The notes under the pieces: generated by a model
What the model saw: only the letters and a program-made list of their open reading frames with translations
Databases searched by the model: none
Told to the model about the DNA's origin: nothing
Program-made: the position numbers and the translations under genes
From: VRUE01 sp963715625
GTDB lineage: Bacteria; Actinomycetota; Thermoleophilia; Solirubrobacterales; 70-9
Reading direction: 5' to 3'
DNA: 64,000 bases
Assembly (NCBI GenBank): GCA_963715625.1
Contig: OY970260.1
Location: 2,666,001-2,730,000 of the forward strand
In this document: piece by piece, positions 1 through 7,306 of the stretch
Layout: every line of letters starts with the position of its first letter
Numbering within the stretch: position 1 is the stretch's first letter

Positions 1-89
1 CTAAGCGCCTCCAGCAGCCGGCGCGCAGCGTCAACTATCTCGGGGCCGATCCCGTCTCCGGGCAGGAGGACTATGCGCGGCGGCGCCAT
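1..89 (-). CDS. leuB: 3-isopropylmalate dehydrogenase, N-terminal fragment
   Basis: Only the first 29 codons are in the window; the gene runs off the left edge. The start reads MAPPRIVLLPGDGIGPEI, and the GDGIGPE motif is the hallmark N-terminus of the isocitrate/isopropylmalate dehydrogenase family. The ATG (89-87) overlaps the TGA of leuD (91-89), so the two are translationally coupled. It is the last visible gene of a regulator-leuC-leuD-leuB operon and would catalyse the third step of leucine synthesis. Assignment to leuB rather than another decarboxylating dehydrogenase rests mainly on this context. Confidence 0.88.
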   Translation of the reverse strand, partial: MAPPRIVLLPGDGIGPEIVDAARRLLEAL

Positions 90-649
90 CAGAGCGCCGT
101 CGTCACCGGGCCGTGCGCGGCCCCGGACCGCTCGAACTCGTCGATCGCGACGGCGTTCTCCAGGGTGATGCCGATGTCGTCGAGGCCGCCCAGCAGGCGG
201 TGCTTGACGTCGGGCTCAACCTCGAACTCGAAGACGCCGGCGGCGCAGGTGACCGTCTCGTCGTCGACGTCGATCCGAGCCTCCCCCGCCTCGGCGATCG
301 CCCGGCAGTGCTCCTCGTCGAGGATCGCCGGCAGCAGCCCGATCTTGGTGCAGTTGGAGTAGAAGATGTCGGCGAAGGACGGGGCGACGATCGCCTGGAA
401 GCCGAAGTCCTCCAGCGCCCAGGGCGCGTGCTCGCGCGAGGAGCCGCAGCCGAAGTTGCGGCCGGTGACGAGGATCGGGTTCGGCTCCAGCTCAATCTCG
501 CCCGAGCGGATCCAGTCGTAGAAGAGGAACTCGCCGAAGCCGGTTCGCTCGACCCGCTTGAGGAACTGCTTGGGGATGATCTGGTCGGTGTCGACGTCGG
601 CGCGGTCCAGCACCGAGACCTTGCCCTCGATCACGTCTATCGGCCTCAT
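89..649 (-). CDS. leuD: 3-isopropylmalate dehydratase small subunit
   Basis: 186 residues, the usual length for LeuD. Visible family motifs are the early ADVDTDQIIPKQFL segment, GRNFGCGSSREHAPWAL near residue 67, and FADIFYSNCTKIGLLP in the middle. With LeuC it isomerises 2-isopropylmalate to 3-isopropylmalate in the cytosol; LeuD supplies the swivelling domain and carries no iron-sulfur cluster of its own. The ATG lies 2 nt downstream of the leuC stop and the TGA overlaps the leuB start, so leuC, leuD and leuB form one tightly coupled operon. Confidence 0.96.
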   Translation of the reverse strand: MRPIDVIEGKVSVLDRADVDTDQIIPKQFLKRVERTGFGEFLFYDWIRSGEIELEPNPILVTGRNFGCGSSREHAPWALEDFGFQAIVAPSFADIFYSNCTKIGLLPAILDEEHCRAIAEAGEARIDVDDETVTCAAGVFEFEVEPDVKHRLLGGLDDIGITLENAVAIDEFERSGAAHGPVTTAL

Positions 650-651
650 CT

Positions 652-2037
652 CTAGCTCCAGTCCCTGATGTCGACGAAGTGTCCCTCGATCGCGGCGGCG
701 GCCGCCATCTTCGGGCTGACCAGGTGGGTGCGCCCGCCCTTGCCCTGACGCCCCTCGAAGTTGCGGTTCGAGGTCGAGGCACAGCGCTCGCCCTCGGCCA
801 GGGTGTCGGGATTCATGCCCAGGCACATCGAGCAGCCGGCCTCGCGCCAGTCGAAGCCTGCCGAGCGGAAGACCTCGTGCAGGCCCTCTTCCTCGGCGGT
901 TGCCTTGACCTGCTGGGAACCCGGCACGACCATCGCCCGCACCGAGCTCGCGACCTTGCGGCTGTCGACTATCTCGGCGGCCTCGCGCAGGTCCTCGATC
1001 CGCGAGTTGGTGCAGGAGCCGATGAAGACGCGTTCCGGCGCGACCTCGGTCATCGGCGTGCCGGCCTCCAGGCCCATGTAGGCGAGGGCGCGTTCGGCCG
1101 ACTCGCGGTCGGCGGGAGAGTCCATCGCGGCCGGGTCGGGAACCGAATCGGTCACCTCGACGACCATCCCGGGCGTCGTGCCCCAGGTGACCATCGGCGA
1201 GATCTCGCTCGCGTCGATCTCGACCTCGGCGTCGAAGGCGGCTCCGGGCTCGGTCTGCAGCTGGCGCCAGCGCGAGACGGCGGCATCGAAGTCCTGCGGC
1301 GCGGCCGGCTTGCCGCGCACCCACTCGAAGGTGGTCTCGTCGGGGGCGATCATGCCGGCGCGGCCGCCGCCCTCGATCGTCATGTTGCAGACGGTCATCC
1401 GTCCCGGCATCGAGAGCGCCTCGATCGCCGGACCCGCGTACTCGACCGCGTGGCCGACCATGCCGCCGGTGCCGAGGCGGCCGATCGTCGCCAGGATCAG
1501 GTCCTTGGGGGTGACCCCGGCGCCGAGCTCGCCGCCGTAGAGGATGCGCATCGTCTTCGGCCGCTTCTGGACCAGGCACTGGGTCGCCAGCACGTGCTCG
1601 ACCTCGGAGGTGCCGATGCCGAAGGCCAGCGCGCCGAAGGCGCCGTGGGTGGAGGTGTGGCTGTCGCCGCATACGATCGTCATCCCCGGCTGGGTGACCC
1701 CGAGCTCGGGGCCGATCACGTGGACGATGCCCTGGCGCTCGGAGCCCAGCGAGTAGATCGGGATGCCGAGCTCCTCGCAGTTGCGCTCCAGGGTCTCGAC
1801 CTGGACACGCGAGAGCTCGTCGGCGATTAGCCTCGCCGCCATGGTGCCGTCGGTGGGGACGTTGTGGTCGGCGGTGGCAATCGTCTTGTCGGGCCGGCGC
1901 ACGGCGCGGCCGGCCATCCGCAGCCCGTCGAACGCCTGCGGCGAGGTGACCTCGTGGACCAGGTGCAGGTCGATGTAGATCAGGCCGTCGGAGACCTCGT
2001 GCGCCTCCCAGAGCTTGTCGAACATCGTCCTCTGCAT
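652..2037 (-). CDS. leuC: 3-isopropylmalate dehydratase large subunit
   Basis: 461 residues, aconitase superfamily. The protein carries DHNVPT near residue 58, GDSHTSTHGAFGALAFGIG near 125, GSCTNSR near 342 and CSMCLGMNPD near 402. The cysteine of GSCTNSR and the two of CSMC are the expected [4Fe-4S] ligands, all present. It is the catalytic partner of LeuD in leucine synthesis. The preceding gene is an XRE-cupin regulator ending 11 nt upstream, so leuC is the second cistron of the operon. Start chosen at the ATG giving the usual M-x-x-T-M-F-DKLWEAH opening. Confidence 0.97.
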   Translation of the reverse strand: MQRTMFDKLWEAHEVSDGLIYIDLHLVHEVTSPQAFDGLRMAGRAVRRPDKTIATADHNVPTDGTMAARLIADELSRVQVETLERNCEELGIPIYSLGSERQGIVHVIGPELGVTQPGMTIVCGDSHTSTHGAFGALAFGIGTSEVEHVLATQCLVQKRPKTMRILYGGELGAGVTPKDLILATIGRLGTGGMVGHAVEYAGPAIEALSMPGRMTVCNMTIEGGGRAGMIAPDETTFEWVRGKPAAPQDFDAAVSRWRQLQTEPGAAFDAEVEIDASEISPMVTWGTTPGMVVEVTDSVPDPAAMDSPADRESAERALAYMGLEAGTPMTEVAPERVFIGSCTNSRIEDLREAAEIVDSRKVASSVRAMVVPGSQQVKATAEEEGLHEVFRSAGFDWREAGCSMCLGMNPDTLAEGERCASTSNRNFEGRQGKGGRTHLVSPKMAAAAAIEGHFVDIRDWS

Positions 2038-2048
2038 CGGGCCTTCTC

Positions 2049-2669
2049 CTAACCCCGGCGCAGGCCGGCGGCGATCACGGCGATGAAGCGCGTCGGCTCC
2101 TCGCCTTCGTTCTCGAAATGGTGCGGCAGGTCGGCGTCGAAGGTGACGCTGTCGCCCTCCTTCAGCTCGTGCCGGGTGCCGTCGACCACCAGCACGAGCG
2201 TGCCGGCGAGGACGACCGCGGTCTCGCGGCTTCCCGGCTCGTGCATCGGTGGGTCGTCGTGGCCGCCGGTTGTCGCCCCTGCCTCCAGCGTGTGCAGCGA
2301 GACGTCGGCACGCTGGCCCGGCAGCGGCGGGGTCAGCTCCTCGAAGCCGTGCCCGCCGCGCTCCAGCGTGCGCCGTGCGCCGGCTCGGCTGACCGCGACG
2401 TGCTCGCCCTCGTCGAGGCGCAGCAGCTGCGAGAGGGTCAACTCCAGCCCGGATGCGATCTTCGCCGCCACCGCCAGCGTCGGGCTCGTCTCCCCGCGCT
2501 CGACCTGCGAGAGCATCGGCGCGCTGACCCCGGAGCGCTCACCCAGGTCGCGCAGCGAGAGCCCCATCGCCTCGCGCAGGGCGCGAACGCGATTGCCGAT
2601 TGCCGGCGCCTCGCCCTCGGCGGGCGTTCGGACGCTCGAGCTCTCGACTCTGGTCGCGGTCGGCGGCAT
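2049..2669 (-). CDS. XRE-family regulator with C-terminal cupin domain
   Basis: 206 residues. Residues about 24-80 form a helix-turn-helix of the XRE type (IGNRVRALREAMGLSLRDLG, then SQVERGETSPT), and residues about 125-203 form a cupin_2 barrel with H, E and H positions typical of small-ligand or metal binding. Proteins of this architecture usually repress or activate genes of one catabolic or biosynthetic pathway in response to a small molecule. It is the first gene of the leuC-leuD-leuB operon, so control of leucine genes is a reasonable inference, but the ligand cannot be read from the sequence. Confidence 0.88.
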   Translation of the reverse strand: MPPTATRVESSSVRTPAEGEAPAIGNRVRALREAMGLSLRDLGERSGVSAPMLSQVERGETSPTLAVAAKIASGLELTLSQLLRLDEGEHVAVSRAGARRTLERGGHGFEELTPPLPGQRADVSLHTLEAGATTGGHDDPPMHEPGSRETAVVLAGTLVLVVDGTRHELKEGDSVTFDADLPHHFENEGEEPTRFIAVIAAGLRRG

Positions 2670-2704
2670 GGGCCGTACGTTATCACATACGTTTGTAACT
2701 CAAC
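2670..2704 (-). promoter_or_regulatory. Candidate promoter/operator of the XRE-cupin-leuCDB operon
   Basis: The 13-bp gap and the last codons of the upstream gene form an AT-rich patch unlike its surroundings. Read on the minus strand it contains TTGAGT, then about 15 nt, then TAACGT close to the ATG, and an imperfect GTTA...TAAC symmetry with two ACGT boxes. This could be a short-leader promoter with an autoregulatory operator. No conserved operator is known to me for this regulator, so this is a weak call. Confidence 0.3.
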
Positions 2705-3558
2705 AGGCTCCGGAGGTCGTGCGCGACGCGCTCCGGGTCGTCCCGGAGCTGCCGCCAGGTGATCCTCACGACCCGCCAACCAACTGCCTGCAGGCGGCGA
2801 TCCCTGTCCCGGTCCGTCTCGAACGCCGCACGGGTTTCGTGAGCGGCGCGGCTGTCGAGCTCGACGATCAAGCGCGCGTCGCGCCAGAGACAGTCCACCT
2901 CGACCCATTCCCCGCCCACCTGGAGCCGAGCGTTGAGGTGCGGCCTCGGCAGGCCGAATCGGTCGAGGAGAGGAAGGAAGAGCTCCTCGAGGTCGCTGCG
3001 CGTGAAGCCAGCGGTCCGGCCCAGCCGCTCGAGACGAATCCGTAGATTCGCGTTGCCGCGATGACCGGGATAACGAGCAAGCAGGGCGGGTAGAGATAGG
3101 CGGTCCCAGAGCCGGCGGTACTCGGCCTCCCGGATCGCGGCCTCGAGGCGATCGAGTGAGGAGACTCCCGCATAGTCGAAGAGGGTGCGGTTCGCAGAGG
3201 TGACCGAGATCCCGTCGACCACCGTGACCTCATCCGACGGCAAGTGAGCGCAGTGCCGACGGATCGCGCCACGGGAGCGCGTATCGCGAGGCGAGGTGAT
3301 TTCGATTGCGCCGCTGTAAGTCACGATCCCCCACAACGCAGCAGCCGACCGGTGGCTCAGAACCGCACCGTCGCCGCCGACCAGCACCGCCGCCATCCAG
3401 CGCCCCTCACGGGACACAACCCGATGGCCCACCGCGTAGACGCCCGGATGCAGCCGGTGCAGCCGACCGGCACGCAAGGCGTTGTCGACCGCGTTGCTTC
3501 CCATCCCCGCCTCGATCAGCTGCCGTCGCGCGACCACACCATGCTGCTGCCCCGCCAC
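2683..3558 (-). CDS. AbiEi-like N-terminus plus DUF559 endonuclease-fold protein
   Basis: About 292 residues from the GTG at 3558; ATGs at 3594 and 3636 are in frame but lie in or before a strong hairpin (3585-3627), so the later start is preferred. The N-terminus (QQHGVVARRQLIEAG, then LHPGVYAVGHR) is the winged-helix domain of AbiEi-type antitoxins. The C-terminus (EVDCLWRDARLIVELDSRAAH, then GWRVVRITWRQL) is DUF559, related to very-short-patch-repair endonucleases, with candidate acidic residues in E-x-D and VELD. Such fusions are common in Thermoleophilia and their role is unknown. No cognate AbiEii toxin is adjacent. The gene lies between leuA and the leuCDB operon. Confidence 0.75.
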   Translation of the reverse strand: MAGQQHGVVARRQLIEAGMGSNAVDNALRAGRLHRLHPGVYAVGHRVVSREGRWMAAVLVGGDGAVLSHRSAAALWGIVTYSGAIEITSPRDTRSRGAIRRHCAHLPSDEVTVVDGISVTSANRTLFDYAGVSSLDRLEAAIREAEYRRLWDRLSLPALLARYPGHRGNANLRIRLERLGRTAGFTRSDLEELFLPLLDRFGLPRPHLNARLQVGGEWVEVDCLWRDARLIVELDSRAAHETRAAFETDRDRDRRLQAVGWRVVRITWRQLRDDPERVAHDLRSLLSYKRM

Positions 3559-3584
3559 CTCGACAACACCCCCCCATGATCCGT

Positions 3585-3627
3585 GAGTCTGCATCTGCCC
3601 CCGCTGAGAGGGGGCAGATGCAGACTC
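3585..3627. repeat. Palindrome family 3, copy 1 (perfect 18-bp stem)
   Basis: Left arm 3585-3602 and right arm 3610-3627 are perfect reverse complements with a 7-nt loop. It lies 73 nt downstream of the leuA stop and could terminate leuA transcripts, though there is no U-tract. A related palindrome sharing the outer GAGTCTGCAT sequence occurs at 15593-15635 upstream of menC, which makes this a member of an interspersed family rather than a one-off terminator. Confidence 0.85.
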
Positions 3628-3699
3628 GGCGGGCATTCGCCGACGGTGACGGGTCCCGGCGCGCGCGTGGTGCGCTCAGGCGCGCGGATGTGTGACGGG

Positions 3700-5286
3700 C
3701 TACGGGCCCGGAGTGCGCTCCACCGCGGCCTCGGCGGTTGCCGCCTCGGCCTCGCGGATCGCTGCGCCCTCCAGGGCGTTGGACAGCGCGCGGACGTAGG
3801 CGCGTGCCGAGGCCTCGAGGATGTCGGTGGCGACGCCCTGGCCGGTGGCGAGGCGGCCGGCCATGCGCAACATCACGGTCACCTGGCCGAGGGCATCCTC
3901 TCCCCCGGTCACCGCCTCGACCGTGTACTGGCGCAGCTCGCATTCCGTCCCGGTCGCCTTCTGGATCGCGTGGAAGATCGCATCGACGGGGCCGTCGCCG
4001 CCCGACTCCCCCACGGCCTCCTCGCCGGAGGGCATCTTCACCGCGACCCGGGCCAGGGGCTCGCGCCTCGACCCCGCCTCGACCTCGAACCAGGCCAGCT
4101 CGTGGGCGTCGGCCCTCTCGCGCATCTCGTCGGAGACGATCGCCTCCAGGTCGAGCGCGGTCACCTGCTTCTTGCGGTCGGCGACCTCCTTGAAGCGCTT
4201 GAAGGCCGCGTTGAGGGCGTTGCCCTCGACCTTGAAGCCCAGCTGCTCCAGGGCGTCGCGCAGCGCGTGGCGGCCGGAGTGCTTGCCCAGGACGATCGAG
4301 TTCGACTCCAGGCCGACCTCGGTCGCGTCCATGATCTCGTAGGTGGTGCGCTCCTTCAGCACGCCGTCCTGGTGGATGCCGGACTCGTGGGCGAAGGCGT
4401 TGCGGCCGACGACGGCCTTGTTGGGCTGGATCGCGTACCCGGTCAGGCGCGAGACCATGCGGCTGGTGCGGGCCAGCTCGCGCGTGTTGATCCCGGTGGT
4501 GAGGCCGTGTACGTCCTCGCGGGTGCGGACCAGCATCACGATCTCCTCCAGCGAGCAGTTGCCGGCCCGCTCGCCGATGCCGTTGACGGCGCACTCGACC
4601 TGGCGGGCGCCGGCCAGCACGCCGGCGTAGGAGTTGGCGACCGCCAGGCCCAGGTCGTCGTGACAGTGAACCGACATCTCGACATCGCGCAGGGGCGGGA
4701 CCAGCTCATAGAGGCGGCGGAAGTACTCCGCGTACTCCTCGGGCGTCGTGTAGCCGACGGTGTCGGGGATGTTGACCACGGTGGCGCCCTCCTCGACTGC
4801 GATCGCACACACTTCCGCGGTGAACTCGACGTCGGCGCGGGTCGCGTCCATTGGCGAGAACTCGACGTCCTCGCAGTAGGACTTGGCCAGCGTCATCGCC
4901 GCACGGGCCTGGCCCTTGACGTCCTCGCGGTCGGTCTGCAGCTGGTGCTCGATGTGGATGTCGGAGGTCGAGATGAAGGTGTGGATGCGGGGCCGGGCGG
5001 CGTCCTTGATCGCCCCCCAGGCGGCGTCGATGTCAGCCTTGTGCGTGCGCGCCAGGCCGCAGACCACCGGGCCCTCGACCTTGCGGGCGATCTCCTCGAC
5101 CGCCTCGAAGTCGCCGGGCGAGGTGATCGGGAAGCCGGCCTCGATCACGTCGGCGCCGAGACGCGCCAGCTGCTGCGCGATCTCGACCTTCTCGGCCGTA
5201 TTCAGCGAGATGCCGGGCGACTGCTCCCCGTCGCGCAGCGTGGTGTCGAAGATGTGGACGCGGTTTGCGTCGTCTACTGGTGACAC
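3700..5286 (-). CDS. leuA: 2-isopropylmalate synthase
   Basis: 528 residues. The HMGL-like TIM-barrel domain has FDTTLRDGEQSPG at residues 13-25 and the metal-binding SVHCHDDLGLAVAN near 205. GIGERAGNCSLEEI and HESGIHQDGVLK follow. The C-terminal third is the LeuA regulatory domain, so feedback inhibition by leucine is expected. It condenses acetyl-CoA with 2-oxoisovalerate as the first committed step of leucine synthesis. The start is GTG with an unusually long purine-rich SD (GAGAAGGAGAAG), which is complementary to the leucine codons of an upstream leader peptide. leuA stands apart from leuCDB, separated by the AbiEi/DUF559 gene. Confidence 0.96.
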   Translation of the reverse strand: MSPVDDANRVHIFDTTLRDGEQSPGISLNTAEKVEIAQQLARLGADVIEAGFPITSPGDFEAVEEIARKVEGPVVCGLARTHKADIDAAWGAIKDAARPRIHTFISTSDIHIEHQLQTDREDVKGQARAAMTLAKSYCEDVEFSPMDATRADVEFTAEVCAIAVEEGATVVNIPDTVGYTTPEEYAEYFRRLYELVPPLRDVEMSVHCHDDLGLAVANSYAGVLAGARQVECAVNGIGERAGNCSLEEIVMLVRTREDVHGLTTGINTRELARTSRMVSRLTGYAIQPNKAVVGRNAFAHESGIHQDGVLKERTTYEIMDATEVGLESNSIVLGKHSGRHALRDALEQLGFKVEGNALNAAFKRFKEVADRKKQVTALDLEAIVSDEMRERADAHELAWFEVEAGSRREPLARVAVKMPSGEEAVGESGGDGPVDAIFHAIQKATGTECELRQYTVEAVTGGEDALGQVTVMLRMAGRLATGQGVATDILEASARAYVRALSNALEGAAIREAEAATAEAAVERTPGP

Positions 5287-5412
5287 GATTCCTTCTCCTT
5301 CTCTACCTCGTTCGAATGACCTTGTCTCTCGCGGCTATCGCGCCGCCCAGCGCTATTCCCCCCGAAGGGGGAGGAGAAGGAGAAGCGCGAGGCTGTCGAG
5401 CCGGTGCGTCAT
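5287..5412 (-). promoter_or_regulatory. leuA leader: leucine-codon-dependent RBS sequestration element
   Basis: The RNA between the leader-peptide start and leuA contains two perfectly complementary 12-mers. CTTCTCCTTCTC (5385-5374, minus strand) is Leu codons 10-13 of the leader peptide; GAGAAGGAGAAG (5303-5292) is the leuA Shine-Dalgarno. Between them is a tight CCCCC-TTCG-GGGGG hairpin at the leader stop. The simple reading is that ribosomes stalled at Leu codons under leucine starvation cover the anti-SD strand and free the leuA RBS, while fast translation lets the RBS be paired. Leader-peptide control of actinobacterial leuA has been proposed elsewhere; the exact pairing here is read directly from sequence. 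Confidence 0.72.
5353..5412 (-). CDS. Leucine-rich leader peptide of leuA
   Basis: A 19-codon frame, MTHRLDSLALLLLLPLRGE, then TAG. Eight of 19 residues are leucine, five of them consecutive (residues 10-14). It starts 126 nt upstream of the leuA start and ends 66 nt before it. A possible -10 (TAAGCT, 5429-5424) lies just ahead of the ATG, so the leader may be nearly leaderless. The composition is what is expected of an attenuation peptide sensing charged tRNA-Leu. No stable function of the peptide itself is implied. Confidence 0.7.
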   Translation of the reverse strand: MTHRLDSLALLLLLPLRGE

Positions 5413-5460
5413 CCGGTCGCCCCAGCTTAGCGCAGGCTGCGGGCATCGCGGCCCATCGGC

Positions 5461-6042
5461 CTAGTTGGCTTGGGCCGGGTTTTCGTCCGTGGCGTCAACG
5501 CCCATACCCCCGCGCAACACGTCCCGGCCGGGCCCGCCGCGCAGAGCGTCGTCCCCGGGCCCACCCAGCAAGAGGTCATTTCCAGGCCCACCGAAGATCA
5601 GGTCGTCACCGACCTTGCCGCCGAGCCGGTCGCTGCCGACGCCGCCGATGAGTTTGTCGGCGCCACTGCCGCCGATCAGGAGATCCTTGCCAGGCCCTCC
5701 ACGCATCGTCACCGGCACCTCGACCGCGCGCGTCACGGCCACCGTGTCGTTCCTGGGGCCCGCGTTGACCTCGAAGCCGGCGACAAGTGGCGCCTCGCAG
5801 ATCAGCTCGTTCGGGTTTTCGGGCGCGTTCTGGCAGACCGTCCCGCCGACCTCCAGCGGCACGACCGAGTCGATCACGTAGTCGACGCCATCGGGCGTCA
5901 GCCAGATGTGCATCGTGTTCTGTTCGGACCCCCCCGCCAGGACGATCGTGTAGGTCATCGGCTCTTCGGGCGCTTCGGCGCGCGCGAGCGGCGCGGCCCC
6001 AACCGCCAGCACGGCAAGCAACATGACGATCTTCTTTTTCAT
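5461..6042 (-). CDS. Small secreted protein with RTX-like calcium-binding repeats
   Basis: 193 residues. An N-terminal signal peptide is clear (MKKKIVMLLAVLAVGAAPLA, cleavage probably after ARA). Residues about 30-110 are a unique region with two cysteines. From about residue 113 there are consecutive nonapeptide repeats of the GGxGxDxLx type (GGPGKDLLIGG, GGPGNDLLLGG and others) that form a calcium-binding parallel beta-roll. It is therefore probably an exported protein. Unlike classical RTX proteins it has a Sec-type signal and is short. Its role is unknown, and no type I secretion genes are adjacent. Confidence 0.78.
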   Translation of the reverse strand: MKKKIVMLLAVLAVGAAPLARAEAPEEPMTYTIVLAGGSEQNTMHIWLTPDGVDYVIDSVVPLEVGGTVCQNAPENPNELICEAPLVAGFEVNAGPRNDTVAVTRAVEVPVTMRGGPGKDLLIGGSGADKLIGGVGSDRLGGKVGDDLIFGGPGNDLLLGGPGDDALRGGPGRDVLRGGMGVDATDENPAQAN

Positions 6043-6073
6043 CGCAGCAACCTTCGCCCCCGCGGCGAAATGC

Positions 6074-7108
6074 TTACCCTGGAAACAGCACGACCTTGCC
6101 GACGTTGCGGCGCTCGGCGATGAACCGGTGCGCGTCGCCCGCCCGCTCGAAGGGGAACGAGTCGGCGACGACGGGCTCCAGGCGACCGGCCTCGAGGTCC
6201 GCCATCAGCGGCTGGGTAACCCGGTCGAGGTTGCCCTCGCGATCCCACCACTTGAGCATGTTGAGGCCGAAGACGCCCTTGTTCTCGTTCATCATCGCCA
6301 GGCTCTTCCACCAGGGGACCGTCGCCAGCGGCATCTTGGCGAGGCCCTTCAGCATCGCCGGGAGGTCGCGGCCGCCTTCGTTCGTGACCTCGGAGAGCCC
6401 GTACATGACGAGCCGGCCGCCCGGCCGCAGCAACCGGTAGTCCTTGCGGAAGGAGGTCGGCCCGAGCGCGTCGAGGACCAGGTCCACGCCCTCGCCGCCG
6501 GTGAGGCGCATCGTCTCGGCCTCGAAGTCGAGGTTGCGGTAGTCGATCGGGTGCTCGACGCCCTGGGCGCGGATCGCCTCGTGCTTGGAGGGCGATGCCG
6601 TGCCGAAGATCTCCGCGCCGGCGTTGCGGGCGATCTGCGTGGCCGAGATCCCGACCCCGCCGGCGGCGGCATGGATCAGGACCCGGGTGCCCTCGCGCAG
6701 GCTGCCGACCACGACGAGAGCCGCGTAGGCCGTGCCGTAGTTGACCGGGAAGGCCGCGCCCTGCTCGAAGCTGAGGCGCTCGGGCAGGGGCAGGGCCTGC
6801 TCGGCCGAAACCGTGACCAGCTCCGCCTGGCCGCCGAAGCGGGTCCCGGCGACGACGCGGTCGCCTACCGCGTGCTCGCTCACGCCCTCCCCCACCGACT
6901 CGACCTCGCCGGCGACCTCGTAGCCCATCACGCAGGGCGGTTTGGGGGCGTCGGGATAGAGGCCCACGCGCGCCATCGTGTCGGCGAAGTTGACCCCGGC
7001 CGCCTTGACCGCGATCCGCACCTCGCCGGGGCCGACCGGGGGGTCTGGCATCTCCTGGGCCCTGAGCACCTCGGGCCCGCCCGTACCGGTCTGAACCAGC
7101 GCCTTCAC
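6074..7108 (-). CDS. Zinc-independent quinone oxidoreductase-like MDR enzyme
   Basis: 344 residues, medium-chain dehydrogenase/reductase superfamily. It has GYEVAGEV near residue 63, the NADPH-binding AAAGGVGISATQIARN near 148, and no structural-zinc cysteine cluster, placing it with quinone oxidoreductase-like members. A MNENKGVFGLNMLKWW segment near residue 272 resembles the VAT-1-like subgroup. It probably reduces an enone or quinone substrate with NADPH; the substrate cannot be told. The start is GTG at 7108 with no good SD. It stands alone downstream of serA, separated from it by a large palindromic element. Confidence 0.82.
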   Translation of the reverse strand: MKALVQTGTGGPEVLRAQEMPDPPVGPGEVRIAVKAAGVNFADTMARVGLYPDAPKPPCVMGYEVAGEVESVGEGVSEHAVGDRVVAGTRFGGQAELVTVSAEQALPLPERLSFEQGAAFPVNYGTAYAALVVVGSLREGTRVLIHAAAGGVGISATQIARNAGAEIFGTASPSKHEAIRAQGVEHPIDYRNLDFEAETMRLTGGEGVDLVLDALGPTSFRKDYRLLRPGGRLVMYGLSEVTNEGGRDLPAMLKGLAKMPLATVPWWKSLAMMNENKGVFGLNMLKWWDREGNLDRVTQPLMADLEAGRLEPVVADSFPFERAGDAHRFIAERRNVGKVVLFPG

Positions 7109-7125
7109 GACACAAGCCTAAGCTA

Positions 7126-7306
7126 AGTGACTATCCGAAAACTCGCGCGTGCGGCTGGCGAGGGCCGGACCGAGCGGGGGTAGGACGCAGGGAGGCCGAA
7201 TGGCAGCGCCATTTGGCCGACCGAGAACGACGCCCAGCGAAGTGTGTCCGGCGCCGCCAGGGGTGCGTGGGGGTTTTCGGATAGTCACTAAGGCCGTCGG
7301 CCTTAG
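7126..7306. repeat. Palindrome family 6, copy 1 (nested hairpins)
   Basis: Outer arms 7126-7142 and 7273-7289 are 17-bp perfect reverse complements. Inside are partial stems (GCCGGAC/GTCCGGC) and a central hairpin GGCCgAATGGC-agc-GCCATTtGGCC within a core at 7182-7232. That core recurs at 20014-20062 near ilvN, although the outer arms of the two copies are unrelated. A separate short hairpin (7288-7306, CTAAGGCCGTCGGCCTTAG) contains the serA stop codon and may be the serA terminator. The element fills the entire gap between serA and the MDR gene. Confidence 0.8.

Noticed and set aside
89..1672. 527-codon minus-strand frame covering leuD and part of leuC
   Set aside because: Only the last 186 codons (leuD, from ATG 649) look like a protein; the upstream part is arginine-rich out-of-frame translation of leuC.
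5287..5412. T-box riboswitch upstream of leuA
   Set aside because: No T-box consensus or specifier-loop architecture is visible; the Leu-rich leader ORF and SD pairing explain the region better.
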